The translations under genes were made by a program, and so were the position numbers. From contig JAZUQN010000147.1 of NCBI GenBank assembly GCA_045605745.1, forward strand, positions 1 through 5,855: DNA of 5,855 nucleotides, in the 5' to 3' direction. Numbering within the stretch: the stretch's first letter is position 1; each line of letters starts with the position of its first letter. The notes beneath the pieces were generated by a model, which was not told where the DNA came from, did not search any database, and worked only from the letters and a program-made list of their open reading frames with translations. The DNA is from SIG710 sp045605745. Lineage in GTDB: Bacteria; Bacillota; Clostridia; Oscillospirales; CAG-272. Shown piece by piece: positions 1-5,715 of this stretch.

Positions 1-4
1 CTTT

Positions 5-57
5 TGTCAACACTTTTTCTAAATTTTCTCCCTTTTTTATCCTTTTTGTTGCCATTT
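5..57 (-). promoter_or_regulatory. Possible strong leftward promoter (-35 plus phased A-tracts)
   Basis: On the minus strand the sequence reads GTGTTGACAAAAG, a perfect consensus -35 hexamer at 10-5. The matching -10 would fall beyond the left edge. Upstream of it (to the right on the plus strand) lie A-tracts centred near 16, 25.5, 35.5, 45 and 56, about 10 bp apart. Such an arrangement gives intrinsic curvature and resembles UP-element-like regions of strong Firmicute promoters. Without the -10 and the gene it serves, this remains a candidate. Confidence 0.4.
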
Positions 58-186
58 GCAATACTTAACTTCCCCTCTCATTACTTTTTGTGCAAAACTC
101 ACAATCTATATATTCTTAGTAAGCTTCACAAGATTTAAACACTAATAACATTATATAGTCGAAAAGCATTTTTTATGCAAGCAATT

Positions 187-192
187 TATAAT
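187..192 (+). promoter_or_regulatory. Possible -10 hexamer for the DUF421-DUF4363 unit
   Basis: TATAAT matches the vegetative sigma-A -10 consensus and lies 64 bp before the DUF421 start. No good -35 is found 16-18 bp upstream (the bases there read about AAGCAT), so this could be chance in AT-rich DNA. If it is used, the inverted repeat at 218-240 would lie in the 5' leader. Confidence 0.25.
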
Positions 193-217
193 TTGGTAGT
201 TATAAAGAATAAACTCC

Positions 218-240
218 TAACATTAGATCCAATAATGTTA
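218..240. promoter_or_regulatory. Perfect 8-bp inverted repeat before the DUF421 gene (operator or leader hairpin)
   Basis: TAACATTA (218-225) is followed by a 7-base spacer, GATCCAA, and then its exact reverse complement TAATGTTA (233-240). The repeat ends one base before the ribosome site GAGGTGA (242-248). A further direct copy of TAACATTA sits at 146-153. It could be a dimeric repressor site or a weak AU-rich hairpin next to the ribosome site. No T-run follows, so it is not a terminator. Confidence 0.4.
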
Positions 241-255
241 TGAGGTGAAGCACTA

Positions 256-930
256 ATGATTACAATATTTATGCGTACATTTATAGTTTATACATCACTG
301 ATAATAGCAATGAGAATAATGGGTAAGCGACAGATCGGCGAGCTTGAGGTTTCCGAGCTTGTGACCACATTCATGCTATCCGAAATAGCAACTATCCCCA
401 TTGAAAATAGCGATGTTCCAATAATCCACGCCATAATTCCAATAGTTATATTACTATTTATTGAAGTTTTTTCATCGGTGATTCTGATAAAAGTGCCGCT
501 TTTGAAGAATATCGTTTCTGCACGCCCCAGTATTTTAATAAAAAATGGACAGATCGACCAAAAAGAGCTGAGAAAAAACAGAATATCACTTGAAGAGCTT
601 ATGAGTGAGCTAAGATCCGGGCAATGTCCCATCCCGAATGATGTTGCATATGCGGTGCTTGAAAAAAACGGTAAGCTGACGATAGTTCCAAAAGCGAAAA
701 GCAGTCCGCCAAGTGCCGAAGAACTCGGAATCAAACCACAAGAAAATGGTATAATCCACCTGCTGATAATTGACGGAAAAATATGCGAAAACAATTTAAG
801 AATTTCAGGTAAGAGCATGGAATGGCTCACGAAAGAAATCAAAAAATTCCCCTGTCCTATTGAGAATGTTTATTATTTTGGAATTGACGATGGCGGCAGA
901 ATAACGCTTGTCAGAAAGGAGCGATCTTGA
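256..930 (+). CDS. DUF421 (YetF-like) membrane protein
   Basis: A 224-residue protein of the DUF421/YetF family, whose biochemical role is not settled. The N-terminal third is membrane-embedded, with hydrophobic segments at about 4-22, 34-49 and 57-80. The family signature is clear: RIMGKRQIGELE at 20-31, directly after the first membrane segment, and PSILIKNGQID at 91-101 opening the soluble part. That part has the typical small alpha/beta repeats (about 90-145 and 165-222) and is expected to be cytoplasmic. The length is normal for the family. The start is supported by GAGGTGA (242-248), 7 bases before the ATG. The gene overlaps the next one by 4 bases (TTGA), so the two are probably translationally coupled. 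DUF421 and DUF4363 genes are commonly paired in Clostridia, suggesting a shared envelope function. The family assignment is firm; the function is unknown. Confidence 0.92.
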   Translation: MITIFMRTFIVYTSLIIAMRIMGKRQIGELEVSELVTTFMLSEIATIPIENSDVPIIHAIIPIVILLFIEVFSSVILIKVPLLKNIVSARPSILIKNGQIDQKELRKNRISLEELMSELRSGQCPIPNDVAYAVLEKNGKLTIVPKAKSSPPSAEELGIKPQENGIIHLLIIDGKICENNLRISGKSMEWLTKEIKKFPCPIENVYYFGIDDGGRITLVRKERS

Positions 931-1292
931 AAACATTTGTCATAAGCTTGATAGCGTTTTTTATAATGTGCGGAGTTATCGTATCAAATTCAATATATAT
1001 AAACGGCACAGGCGAGAAGCTAAGTGAGTTAACAAATGCAATTTTATATGAAAGTGACGGTCGTATAGAGCAGATCACAAGGCTCGAAAGCTATTGGGAT
1101 AAAAACAAAGCACTTATTGAATTTACTGCAAATCACAATATGGTTAACAACATAGGCATCAAGATAAAAAACATCAGATATTATTTTGAAAAGGGGGAGA
1201 ACCACAGGCTTTTGCAGGAAGCCCTGCTCTTAAGCGAAGAGCTGAAAGAGCTAAAAAGACTTGAAAGATTTTCTCTCCACAACATTTTTTAA
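927..1292 (+). CDS. DUF4363 family protein
   Basis: A 121-residue protein starting at a TTG that overlaps the stop of the DUF421 gene (TTGA, 927-930). The start is supported by AGAAAGGAG (913-921), 5 bases upstream, and by the hydrophobic N-terminus that follows. Residues 3-22 form one membrane anchor or uncleaved signal. The remainder (about 25-121) is charged and helical, with repeated Leu/Ile spacing. The C-terminal stretch, with LKRLERFSLHNIF at the end, matches the pattern I know for DUF4363 proteins. With a short basic N-terminus before the anchor, the helical domain is predicted to lie outside the cell. Pairing with DUF421 supports the call. No enzymatic motif is visible and the function is unknown. 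Confidence 0.85.
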   Translation: MKTFVISLIAFFIMCGVIVSNSIYINGTGEKLSELTNAILYESDGRIEQITRLESYWDKNKALIEFTANHNMVNNIGIKIKNIRYYFEKGENHRLLQEALLLSEELKELKRLERFSLHNIF

Positions 1293-1323
1293 AAAAGAGC
1301 TATCCCGGTGGATAGCTCCTTTT
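1291..1323. terminator. Bidirectional rho-independent terminator
   Basis: A perfect 9-bp stem, GAGCTATCC (1297-1305) and GGATAGCTC (1310-1318), encloses a 4-base loop CGGT. It is flanked by AAAAAA (1291-1296) and, after one C, TTTT (1320-1323). On the minus strand the stem is followed by six Ts, the stronger tract. It lies between convergent genes (stop codons at 1290-1292 and 1334-1336) and can end both the DUF421-DUF4363 transcript and the long minus-strand operon. Confidence 0.9.
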
Positions 1324-1333
1324 ACATATTAAA

Positions 1334-2272
1334 CTAATAAAGCGACTCATATTTTCCGCCGGGGATAAACTCACGAATCAATGAAGTTGCAGGAACCATC
1401 TGATCATCTATGGCATCAACCTTCGCCAGCGCATTTTTTATAATTTTAATGTATTCTCCGTTCAGCTTATCTTCCGAGGCTTTTATTGCAAGCTCAGCAA
1501 AGGGCTTCATGACCCCAAGCTCATATTCATGAAATGTGTTGATTGTTATATCAGCCAGCTCACGTAATGGATAGAGATATTTGTCCTCACCCCGAAGAAC
1601 GCTCTCCCATCTTTCCAAGGTTCCGGCGGCATCGGTTCCGCGATAAAGAGAATCACGAGTCATTCTGCGGACAAATCTAATCTTCCTGCCCGACAAAATA
1701 CGCCTCTCGCCTTCATTTATATTAGTTGAGACACTGATAAAAATCCTCACGATACCCTTGTTTTCAATTCCTTCGGTTATAGTTGGATTTATGGCATGAA
1801 GTCCCTCAATGATAACAAGACCACCATATGGCAAAGCTATCGGAATTTCGTCCTTCTTTGATATTCCTTCTCCGAAAATATATTTAGGAATACGAACATA
1901 ATTGCCACGAAGAAGCTCTTTTATACATCTGCGAATCTCTGCTACATCAAGCGCATCCACAGCCTCATAATCAAGTGCTCCCACCTCGTCTCTGGGATAC
2001 AGAGGATCATGCATATCACGATAAAAATTATCAAGGGAAATAACGGCGGTTTTATGCCCTCTCTCCTCCATAACATCCTTTAAAATATTTGCTGTGGTGG
2101 TTTTACCTGAGCCGCTTGGGCCGGCAAGCAAAACAATTTTTATTCCATCACGCTCAAGCTTATCGGCAACACCTAACAAAAGCTGCGTATAATTATTTTC
2201 CGACCTGCTTATAAAGTCATAAACATCCATTTTAGCCGCATCATTAATTCTTTTTATTTCAATTTCAGCCAA
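1334..2272 (-). CDS. Uridine-kinase-like nucleoside kinase (stand-alone kinase domain)
   Basis: A 312-residue P-loop kinase of the uridine kinase/phosphoribulokinase family, expected to phosphorylate a nucleoside, probably uridine or cytidine, in cytoplasmic pyrimidine salvage. Walker A is GPSGSGKTT at 51-59. DNFYRD (81-86) corresponds to the substrate-site Asp region, IIEGLHAINP (154-163) to the conserved 'IEG' strand, and RRMTRDSLYRG (202-212) to the Arg-rich lid. The C-terminus SLIREFIPGG (297-306) matches the clostridial 'nucleoside kinase' type, whose long versions of about 550 residues carry a TGS/ThrRS-like N-terminal half. Here only about 45 residues precede the P-loop domain, so that half is absent. 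The start is a TTG, 8 bases after a strong AAGGAGG. An ATG at 2279-2277 lies only one base from that ribosome site and reads four codons to a stop in another frame. It is the last gene of the operon. The true substrate is unproven. Confidence 0.88.
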   Translation of the reverse strand: MAEIEIKRINDAAKMDVYDFISRSENNYTQLLLGVADKLERDGIKIVLLAGPSGSGKTTTANILKDVMEERGHKTAVISLDNFYRDMHDPLYPRDEVGALDYEAVDALDVAEIRRCIKELLRGNYVRIPKYIFGEGISKKDEIPIALPYGGLVIIEGLHAINPTITEGIENKGIVRIFISVSTNINEGERRILSGRKIRFVRRMTRDSLYRGTDAAGTLERWESVLRGEDKYLYPLRELADITINTFHEYELGVMKPFAELAIKASEDKLNGEYIKIIKNALAKVDAIDDQMVPATSLIREFIPGGKYESLY

Positions 2273-2280
2273 AAGCCATG

Positions 2281-2287
2281 CCTCCTT
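2281..2287 (-). promoter_or_regulatory. Ribosome binding site that selects the TTG start of the kinase
   Basis: AAGGAGG on the minus strand is a near-perfect anti-16S match. It is 8 bases from the TTG at 2272 and 1 base from an out-of-frame ATG at 2279, so spacing favours the TTG. The protein frame is open and conserved only from the TTG. Confidence 0.75.
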
Positions 2288-2314
2288 TATATCAAGCTAT
2301 ATAGACGCAAATAT

Positions 2315-3070
2315 TCAGTTCAATTTTCCTGTTAAATATTCAACATTTCGAAATTGCAAAAATTCCTCAGATCTTTTTCTGAGAGAAAGGAGCTCAGAAT
2401 TCCTCATAATAGGCAAATATCTGCTGTCGGTAACTATAAAATGCTCAATAAGAGTTATACCCAAAATGCCAAGCCCCTCGGATAACATTTGCGTTGTCCT
2501 TTTGTCTGCATCCGAAGGTATAAGAACTCCTCTTGGATGATTATGGGCAACTACCACATAGGGTGCATTTCTCGAAAATGCATATTGATATACCTTGCTG
2601 AGTTCAAAGGACGCCGCATTAATCGAGCCTTCGTGTACCATTTTGAAATCAATAAGGCCAAGAGAATTATCAAGAAGTAAAACATAAACAGTTTCAACGC
2701 CTATACCTATGTATTTATGAACAAAAAATTCTCCTAAGCTTTCTATCGTTGTGAATTTTTCTCTCTTATCCTCTGAGGAATGATACCTCCTCATAAGCTC
2801 TGAAATAAGGTCAAAAAACATAACACTTTGCTCTCCCACTCCGGCAATTTCAAGCAGCTCATCCTTTGAAGCCTCAAATATGCCGCGAACAGAACCAAAG
2901 CGTTCGATGAGCTTGTGCCCTATGCCGTTGGTGTTCTGTCTTTTTTGAACGGCATAAAGCAAAACTTCAAAAAGCTCATGATCAGTAAAAGAATAAAAAC
3001 CAACCTTTTGATATTTAGCTCTCATTCTTTCCCTGTGGCCATCATTCAATTTTCTTTTTTGTTTATTCAT
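2315..3070 (-). CDS. radC: RadC family JAB/MPN-domain protein
   Basis: A 251-residue RadC-family protein. The N-terminal part (about 10-95) carries the helix-hairpin-helix-like region, with GHRERMRAKY at 11-20 and a hairpin around EIAGVGEQS (74-82). Residues about 105-230 form the JAB/JAMM metalloprotease-like domain: a candidate metal-site Glu at 126 (VETVYVLLLD), HNHP at 176-179, Ser186 and Asp189. All JAMM residues are therefore present. Small departures from the usual family pattern are HNHPRG instead of HNHPSG, and EHFIV (209-213) where DHIII is typical. The length is normal or slightly long, with a charged tail after 230. Members are named DNA repair proteins, but a role in repair is poorly supported and the biochemical activity is uncertain. 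It starts 16 bases after the SGNH-like gene and lies 42 bases before the kinase. The ribosome site is weak (AGGG about 12 bases upstream). Confidence 0.9.
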   Translation of the reverse strand: MNKQKRKLNDGHRERMRAKYQKVGFYSFTDHELFEVLLYAVQKRQNTNGIGHKLIERFGSVRGIFEASKDELLEIAGVGEQSVMFFDLISELMRRYHSSEDKREKFTTIESLGEFFVHKYIGIGVETVYVLLLDNSLGLIDFKMVHEGSINAASFELSKVYQYAFSRNAPYVVVAHNHPRGVLIPSDADKRTTQMLSEGLGILGITLIEHFIVTDSRYLPIMRNSELLSLRKRSEEFLQFRNVEYLTGKLN

Positions 3071-3086
3071 AGCAAACTGCGCCCTA

Positions 3087-4265
3087 TTATCTTTCCCCGC
3101 TTATTGCAACACCATAAAGATTTAAGGTATTATCTGCTGAGCCCATCTCAATTCTGATTTTGTTTACCCCTGAGAGATCATAAGAAATGAGCGCAAAATC
3201 CACTCCCTTACCTACATCATTCTCACTGCGCTTGTTATCAATGGTCTGAACCTTTTTACCATTCACATATATTTTGATAGTTCCGCCATCCGTATAGCTC
3301 TTATTGAAAATAAGTCCTGCCATCTTTCCCTTTGCGGAAAATTCATAAACGGTTTCACCTATTCGCTTCATGTCTGTGCGTGTTATAACATTATAATTAT
3401 CAAAATACTTTGTTGTAACTGAATTTGGCTTTATCTCAGTTGAAATAGCGCGCTCGTTTAGGAAGTTTTCACGAAGCACCTTTGATATACAATTATAATA
3501 CTCTATATTTCCCTTTAGATTGGGAACTATTCCGTCAAGTGTTTCGTTCGTATCAATTTTATTGGCAATAAAATATTCATTTACATCTATCAAAACTCCA
3601 CCATAATGTGTGCAAAGCTGTCTGACGGTATCGGCATTCTCGCCATATCCATCCGAGCTTGCCTCAATGATACAGTATATTTCGCATTTTGAGTTTTGGT
3701 TCTTAATGCTGCGCAAAAGCCCATCATAATTTATCTTAAAGGTCTCCGGATCTTCGTCTGCACCATAGCAAATGAAAACAAGATCATAAACAAGGCTGGA
3801 TGCAGAGAAGTTTAAAATGTTATAGCCATAGAAAGCATCACTGCCCGCCTTTCCGTAGTTAAAGCCTTTAAGGTCAGAGCCATAGCCGTTTTCAATTTCA
3901 TTAACAAACTGATTTACCCAACGATAGTTATAATCCGAAACACCGACACCGTCGGTAATGGCATTTCCGAGAAATAGCACATTAACCTGAAGTCTCTCCT
4001 TAAGCTTTTGATAAAAATTATATTTTTTCAGTTTTTCGGCAAGCTCTCTGTCGGCTTGTGAAACCTCTGCATCAAAATAATTATCGTTGTTTTTTATCTC
4101 TTCGTACATTTCTATATCAAGAAGATGCAATTCATCTCTTCTCTGTTGCGCCTTTTCATTGTAATCTGAAATAAGAAAATATAAGGACACAGCAAGAATC
4201 GCCGCAATCAGCAGCGAAGCAATGGCTAAAATACGCATTTTCTTCCTATAGCTAATATAAATCAT
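3087..4265 (-). CDS. Membrane-anchored SGNH/GDSL-fold protein, catalytic residues apparently lost
   Basis: A 392-residue protein. Basic residues (RKKMR, 7-11) precede one membrane helix (about 12-33). No lipobox or clear signal-peptidase site is seen, so it is probably anchored with its body outside the cell. A charged helical linker (about 34-92) leads to an SGNH-like domain (about 94-270). Block I is LFLGNAITDGVG (97-108), where active members have GDSIT, so the nucleophile Ser is Ala102. Block II is probably the Gly around 138-141. Block III is YGADED (167-172), with Asp170 at the usual Asn. Block V is DGIVPN (244-249), with Val247 at the catalytic His. Three of four hallmark residues are thus changed while the frame is intact. 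The rest (about 280-392) looks like a beta-rich binding domain (IYVNGKKVQTI, 332-342). I chose the ATG at 4265 because AAGGG lies 6 bases upstream; an upstream TTG at 4271 would have no spacing. It is next to a peptidase, PqqD and kinase genes. The function is unknown; a binding or scaffold role is inferred. Confidence 0.82.
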   Translation of the reverse strand: MIYISYRKKMRILAIASLLIAAILAVSLYFLISDYNEKAQQRRDELHLLDIEMYEEIKNNDNYFDAEVSQADRELAEKLKKYNFYQKLKERLQVNVLFLGNAITDGVGVSDYNYRWVNQFVNEIENGYGSDLKGFNYGKAGSDAFYGYNILNFSASSLVYDLVFICYGADEDPETFKINYDGLLRSIKNQNSKCEIYCIIEASSDGYGENADTVRQLCTHYGGVLIDVNEYFIANKIDTNETLDGIVPNLKGNIEYYNCISKVLRENFLNERAISTEIKPNSVTTKYFDNYNVITRTDMKRIGETVYEFSAKGKMAGLIFNKSYTDGGTIKIYVNGKKVQTIDNKRSENDVGKGVDFALISYDLSGVNKIRIEMGSADNTLNLYGVAISGER

Positions 4266-4271
4266 AAACAA

Positions 4272-4276
4272 CCCTT
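4272..4276 (-). promoter_or_regulatory. Ribosome binding site overlapping the peptidase stop codon
   Basis: AAGGG (minus strand) overlaps the last base of the upstream TGA (4278-4276) and lies 6 bases before the ATG at 4265. This fixes the start of the SGNH-like gene and implies coupling to translation of the peptidase gene. Confidence 0.55.
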
Positions 4277-4710
4277 CACTTCAATTTTTTTATAATAACA
4301 GACTTAAAATATCTGAATTTTCTTGATCTCATTCGTTCTTTTACATATCTTTTATACTCGGCATTATCTGCAGATACAAAGTCATCGCCACGGTAAAAGC
4401 CCTCAAGCACCCCAATTATGCTGTCAGGTTTGATTCCTTTTTCCGGTATCACCTGACAATCTCCGCAGGCAATAAAATTACCATTTTTATCAACCCCAAT
4501 AGCTCTGTGTAAAACGAACTGTCCGTTTTCCCTTCGATAGAAAATCACTTCTCCCTTTTGTGGCTTTCTAACCTTAGGAGAAACAAGCTGAACAGAGTCC
4601 TTGCCCTGCCTCAGCATGGGCATCATGCTTGTACCCCTTTGAAAGAAACGAAAGGGGGCGCCGGCGGAGAAAGCCGCTTCTATAAGAGGAAGCGCATCCT
4701 CAAGCTTCAT
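4276..4710 (-). CDS. S24/S26 (signal-peptidase-like) serine peptidase, soluble
   Basis: A 144-residue protein with the S24/S26 fold. RGTSMMPML (25-33) is the GxSMxP motif, with candidate nucleophile Ser28. KGEVIFYRR (52-60) is the strand corresponding to 'GDIV'. VLHRAIGV (66-73) places His68 where LexA and typical bacterial signal peptidases have the general-base Lys, as in ER/SipW-type Ser-His enzymes. ACGDCQVIPEKGI (81-93) is the conserved C-terminal 'GD' region, followed by IIGVLEGFYR. No membrane segment is visible, unlike true signal peptidases, so the enzyme is probably cytoplasmic and may cleave a peptide before export. The frame is open upstream to 4791, but the ATG at 4710 is preferred: AAGGA (4719-4715) precedes it and the upstream part would lie inside the PqqD gene. 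It overlaps PqqD by 11 bases, indicating coupling. Similar proteins are found beside PqqD genes in peptide-modification clusters. The substrate is unknown. Confidence 0.85.
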   Translation of the reverse strand: MKLEDALPLIEAAFSAGAPFRFFQRGTSMMPMLRQGKDSVQLVSPKVRKPQKGEVIFYRRENGQFVLHRAIGVDKNGNFIACGDCQVIPEKGIKPDSIIGVLEGFYRGDDFVSADNAEYKRYVKERMRSRKFRYFKSVIIKKLK

Positions 4711-4978
4711 CTGTTCCTTCAAGAATACCTGCCTTTCCGAGACGAGCCGCAAAGGCAGCCACATCAGCCAAAGCAGTCTCTTTGTCAACATTATATTCCT
4801 TTAAAAGTGCCTCGGCAACGCCTTCTCTATCAAGGCCATCTTCAAACCTCTTCCACATAAAATATGCGGTTTCATTGAGCTTGATCATACCGTTTGCGAT
4901 TTCAGAATTGCATCCGAGAGGCACCGCATAATAGCTGTCGCCAATCTTTTGGACAACGAAATTTTTATTCATTTTCAT
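4700..4978 (-). CDS. PqqD family peptide-binding (RRE-type) protein
   Basis: A 92-residue protein with the PqqD fold, the small winged-helix-like domain that binds leader peptides of ribosomally made, modified peptides (RiPPs). The beta part, with FVVQKIGDSYYAVPLG (7-22), is followed by KLNETAYFMWKRFEDGLD (33-50), matching the family pattern 'lNe.a..iw...dG...'. The helical C-terminus (about 52-88) follows with LLKEYNVDKE and DVAAFAARLGKAGIL. The ATG at 4978 has GGAGG (4991-4987) 8 bases upstream. A second ATG two codons later is less well spaced. It sits 19 bases after the HPr-kinase-like gene and overlaps the peptidase gene. By itself it has no catalytic function; it likely recruits a peptide to the neighbouring kinase or peptidase. 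That role is inference, as no precursor gene is visible. Confidence 0.85.
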   Translation of the reverse strand: MKMNKNFVVQKIGDSYYAVPLGCNSEIANGMIKLNETAYFMWKRFEDGLDREGVAEALLKEYNVDKETALADVAAFAARLGKAGILEGTDEA

Positions 4979-4997
4979 ACCCTATTCCTCCAAAATA

Positions 4998-5711
4998 TCA
5001 TTCTTTGCAAATTGCGTTTTTAGCCATCACCGCAGCAGAATCCTCCATATTAACTCCAAGACGATAAATGGGAACATTTGAAACGAAGGCATCAGCAAAT
5101 CCCATCAAAGCCCTAAGATGCTGAGCATCCTTTTTAAAAAGCATTTCTCCAAGCAAAAACGGCACAGCTTCCTCTCCTGCTCTCACTGCAAAATTTTCTT
5201 CCGAGCGTTCAAGAATACAAAATGCAGCAATAGGCGCACAGGTATTGATATGCTTTCTCTCTTTACCGCACCAAGGAGTGCCATAAGCTATAAATTCTGT
5301 TTTCCTGCCGCAGGTGATCCGTCTTACAAACGGCTTGTCACCATTTATAATGCGGACATCGTCACCAAAAACCTTTTCCCAAAGTGATATATGAGTAGTT
5401 TTTCCTGTGCCGCTCTTTGCACTGAAGGCATAAGCCTTTCCGCCGTATTCTATAACAGCAGCGTGCATCAACATACAGTCCTCGTGTACAAGAAGCTCGG
5501 ATATTTTTCTGTGAATAGCAATAAATTCAAGATAATATACCGGATAAGATGCCGGGGCATAGGAAGCCTCGTTTTTTATATCATCTTCTGTAACCTCTAT
5601 AGAATAATCTGCCCTATCGGCAGTGACAATATAATCAGAGCACATTTTATCGGTATAAGAATATTTATTTCTGAGTTCAAAAACTCTTTCCGCAAATTTA
5701 TAAAACGCCAT
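4998..5711 (-). CDS. HPr-kinase/PEPCK-like P-loop protein
   Basis: A 237-residue protein resembling the C-terminal catalytic domain of HPr kinase/phosphorylase (HprK), shorter than true HprK (about 310 residues) and without its usual N-terminal domain. LMHAAVIEYGGKAYAFSAK (81-99) places His83 where HprK has its conserved His before the P-loop. The Walker A-like motif is AKSGTGKTTH (98-107), in the SGTGKTT form also seen in PEP carboxykinases. IINGDKPFV (121-129) supplies the second metal-binding Asp125, and YGTPWCGK (143-150) is a further conserved-looking loop. The N-terminal 75 residues are unassigned. HprK-like proteins also occur in peptide clusters, for instance a kinase that phosphorylates lasso peptides, so a peptide or small protein could be the substrate here. 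The ATG at 5711 was chosen because AGGTGA lies 4 bases upstream. A longer frame to 5738 would overlap the murE end. Coupling to murE and PqqD is likely. Confidence 0.8.
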   Translation of the reverse strand: MAFYKFAERVFELRNKYSYTDKMCSDYIVTADRADYSIEVTEDDIKNEASYAPASYPVYYLEFIAIHRKISELLVHEDCMLMHAAVIEYGGKAYAFSAKSGTGKTTHISLWEKVFGDDVRIINGDKPFVRRITCGRKTEFIAYGTPWCGKERKHINTCAPIAAFCILERSEENFAVRAGEEAVPFLLGEMLFKKDAQHLRALMGFADAFVSNVPIYRLGVNMEDSAAVMAKNAICKE

Positions 5712-5715
5712 ATCA

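Larger units (their letters stand above)
1..255. other. Non-coding region left of the DUF421 gene
   Basis: I see no credible gene on either strand here. The first 60 bases are pyrimidine-rich on the plus strand, with T-runs at 2-5, 14-18, 24-27, 33-38 and 43-47, roughly one helical turn apart. A TTGACA hexamer lies on the minus strand at 10-5. Further in are a short inverted repeat TTGTG/CACAA (88-92 and 100-104), a TATAAT hexamer at 187-192, and three copies of the octamer TAACATTA (two direct, one inverted). The stretch therefore looks like a control region shared by a gene pointing left, outside the window, and the DUF421 gene pointing right. Confidence 0.6.

Noticed and set aside
88..104. 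Short inverted repeat TTGTG/CACAA with a 7-base loop
   Set aside because: A 5-bp stem in AT-rich DNA with no T-run or promoter relation is not enough to call a regulatory site.
149..155. CATTATA, which fits a sporulation sigma-G-like -10 for the DUF421 gene
   Set aside because: No matching -35 is found 17-18 bases upstream, so the match alone is not evidence.
288..842. Open frame of 184 codons on the minus strand
   Set aside because: It is fully antisense to the DUF421 gene, whose family signatures are clear. It has no ribosome site and no recognisable motif.
2296..2323. Possible internal promoter before the kinase: TTGAAC (2323-2318), a 16-base gap and TATAGC (2301-2296) on the minus strand
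   Set aside because: Each hexamer matches consensus at only 4 of 6 bases, and the -35 overlaps the last codons of RadC. In AT-rich DNA this is expected by chance.
2315..3070. RadC as a marker of a mobile element or genomic island
   Set aside because: RadC genes do occur on mobile elements, but no integrase, transposase, direct repeat or tRNA border is visible, and it sits inside a tight operon with nucleoside kinase and murE-linked genes.
4711..4791. Longer 171-residue form of the S26 peptidase
   Set aside because: The extra 27 residues lie inside the PqqD gene in another frame. The ATG at 4710 has its own ribosome site and fits the peptidase domain start.
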